64,000 nucleotides of DNA. Source: Setophaga petechia (lineage: Eukaryota > Chordata > Aves > Passeriformes > Parulidae). Made by a program: the position numbers and the translations under genes. Where the stretch lies: contig JANCRA010000019.1 in assembly GCA_024362935.1 (NCBI GenBank), forward strand, positions 6,320,501 through 6,384,500. The letters run 5' to 3'. Positions 61,871 to 64,000 of this stretch are shown here, one piece after another; the first letter of the stretch is position 1; each line of letters starts with the position of its first letter. The notes beneath the pieces are model-generated. The model ran no database searches. It saw only the letters and a list, made by a program, of their open reading frames with translations, and was not told the DNA's origin.

Positions 61871-64000
61871 GCTTAGGGAAAGGCCATGGAAAAGTACTGG
61901 GAAAACGAGTCACTAGTACAACAGGCTACAAAGGTACAAATGTATGTCCAAAGAATACAGAGAAGATATAAAAGAAAAAAATAGCAAAAGCAACCAGCAT
62001 CAAAGCCATGGATTAATTCCCAGTCTGACCAGCTGCACATGCACCTGACTTCAGATTAGTAAAAGAAAACAATAAGACATTCTGTGTCTCAGATGCAACT
62101 GGGGGGAAAAAAATATGTAAAGAATCAGTGCCCAGCATCTGGCCATTCTATTATTCTATCTCAGTAAGAACTGGAAACTTCTGGGAGAGAAATTGCAAGT
62201 TATAAAAGAAGGAATTTTGTAGCATGATTTCATGAACAGGGACTGTCATTTTCCCTAAACAGAGTTTTTCTCTAATAGGATCAAATATAGTGAATCAATA
62301 CTTTAGCCCAGATGGGGTTCATGGTTTCCAGAGAAACCTTTCTGGAGGAAGGTACACATTTCCTACAAATACAACTGATATTTCAAGATACTATAGCTAA
62401 AGAGAACTATAGCTCTGTTTAATTTCATTTTAATTTTGTTACCATTTGGTTTGGGAGACAGGGAAGGGGAAGAAGAAGGAGAAGAGGAAGGGGAAGGAAA
62501 TGCTTTCTGTTCTGACACACTAGAGCACAGACCATGTGGGGCTGGAAAATGCTGCTTCTTCCCTAGAAATATTGTATCTGTGGGTACAATAAACCCAGGA
62601 GGTTAGTGAGCAATAAACAAAAGCATGTTTGTTACTAGCTTGTCTTCTTGCTTTTATCGAGTCTCGTGTTTCTTTGCCAGAAGGAATATCATTAGTTTTC
62701 TTGCTTTACCTTCCAAATTAATTCAAGTAGGAACTGGGGAAGTTATTCCTCAATTACACTTTCATGCATTTAAATAGAAAAACATATGCATACAGAGACA
62801 CACAGAGTGTAAGAAAACTTTGATATAAGTAATATGTGTAAACAATATATTAATAGTTAATCGTTTATTATATATTTAGGAGGTTTATAGATAAATATAT
62901 ATGTACATCTACAAACATTTTTTCTGTAGAAAGATGCATGGAATCAGCATTTATATTTGTTGCATATCTCACAGTTTCACTGTAATCCAGTAACTTTTTA
63001 CTGAATTCCTTGTTTTCCCAGTTTACCTCACTCTTTCGTCTCCCTTCACTTATAGTGCTATGAGTAAATAAAACTACAGCAACTTCCCACATAAATTTTT
63101 TCCAGAGGTGTCCAGTATAGAAACACAGTAGAAGTGCTCACTCTTTAGGATTATGAGCGTACAAGTCCCCTCTAGATTTTGTTATAGGGAACTGGTGAAA
63201 ATTTCCTGGCCAGAGAAAGAACAAATTCCTTAGAAACTGCCATTTTATGGACTCATCACTACAAACAGTTAGTTCAAAAAGCTTAGTTCATCAAGAAGTT
63301 TTCTTTTAAACTGTTGTGTGTTATCTGTTCTTCTCTGCCTTATCCACCTGCTCTTTGCTGACCACTCACATTCATCTTTGCAAACAAGTTTTTTTACACA
63401 GGAATTTTCTGATTTCAGCCTCTATGTAAATAGGCCCTCTGAAATTTATTCTTAGCACGTCACTCACATACAGTTTTAATGCTATAAAATACATATATTT
63501 GAAAAAATAGCAGTGAACTTTTTCAATCTGTTTAGTTCATTTTATTAACTGTGGGAAGCAGCAGTGTAGCAGCCTCTGGCAAATAAAAAGGAGCAGATGT
63601 TGCACTGAGGAAGGGAGATTATTTTCCTTTTTATATACAGCATCTGCTTTACTCTCCTTTGACCTGTTGAAAGATTAAGCTTCAGTGAGACTGTTTGCAC
63701 TTAGATCTTCCTGAAACCTCCTCTTACCAGGAAGGATTCTATGACTATTAAGAAGGATTTCATGACGTACCCATTCAATATTAAAAAAAGATAATAGACA
63801 ATTCTGCTGCTTCTTTGTTTCAAAAATAGCATGTTCCCTTCCTGTCACCTGGTCACTGCTTTGTGTAGAAAAAGCACTGCACTGAGCATTAAGACATTTT
63901 CCCTTTTTACAGCTTTTGCTTGTAAACTTGGGTCAATAATAAAACCAGTCATAAATATAGAAGACGAAGTATGAAGACTACATTATGTGTCTGTTACCAC
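61871..64000. other. Intergenic, nothing recognised
   Basis: AT-rich sequence to the window end. Apart from a purine-only tract (62458-62500), no repeat family, RNA gene or exon was recognised. Confidence 0.5.
62458..62500 (+). repeat. Purine-only (GGGAAG/GAAGAAG) tract
   Basis: About 40 bases of almost pure G and A in ggaagggga and gaagaagga words. It is low-complexity sequence that could form triplex DNA. No function is implied. Confidence 0.85.

Noticed and set aside
1..64000. CRISPR arrays, bacterial operons, tRNA or rRNA genes
   Set aside because: No regularly spaced identical repeats, no prokaryotic gene density, and no cloverleaf or rRNA signature were seen by eye. A covariance-model scan would be needed to exclude small RNAs.

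Overview
The window is vertebrate nuclear DNA, almost certainly from a bird. It is AT-rich and gene-poor, with interrupted coding regions and GT-AG introns. Most recognisable repeats are CR1 LINE fragments and avian-type retroviral LTRs. No Alu, L1, bacterial or viral operon architecture is present. A songbird is plausible from the LTR types, but this is inference.

The only gene I can support is OPRK1, the kappa-type opioid receptor, on the minus strand. Its three coding exons lie at 28313..28572 (start codon, N-terminus, TM1), 14907..15259 (TM2 to TM4) and 9839..10371 (ECL2, TM5 to TM7, C-tail, stop). Joined, they give 1146 bp and 381 residues, one more than the human receptor as I recall it. 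All splice junctions fit GT-AG and the phases match. A splice acceptor at 28623/28624 implies at least one upstream non-coding 5' exon, probably within the GC-richer stretch at 29.07-29.43 kb, where the promoter would also lie. The 3' UTR runs leftward from 9838 to an undetermined end.

Layout: 0-9.8 kb is 3' flank and 3' UTR, with a CR1 fragment (0.48-1.11 kb) and a solo LTR (3.09-3.36 kb). From 9.8 to 29.4 kb is OPRK1, whose 13-kb second intron holds an old CR1-like fragment and a diverged direct-repeat pair. From 29.4 to 64 kb is upstream intergenic DNA. It carries five CR1 fragments, including one with recognisable reverse-transcriptase remnants. It also carries an LTR with a tRNA-Lys-like primer-binding site (about 50.8-51.4 kb), two further LTR-type elements (53.9-54.5 and 61.5-61.9 kb), a young inverted-repeat pair (48.7 and 51.7 kb) and several simple repeats.

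No previously undescribed multi-gene system is visible. The points most worth a second look are the redistributed acidic residues around the ligand entrance of this receptor, the near-identical inverted repeat next to the retroviral leader, the hairpin in the 61.5-kb LTR, and a few unassigned open frames that are probably fortuitous.
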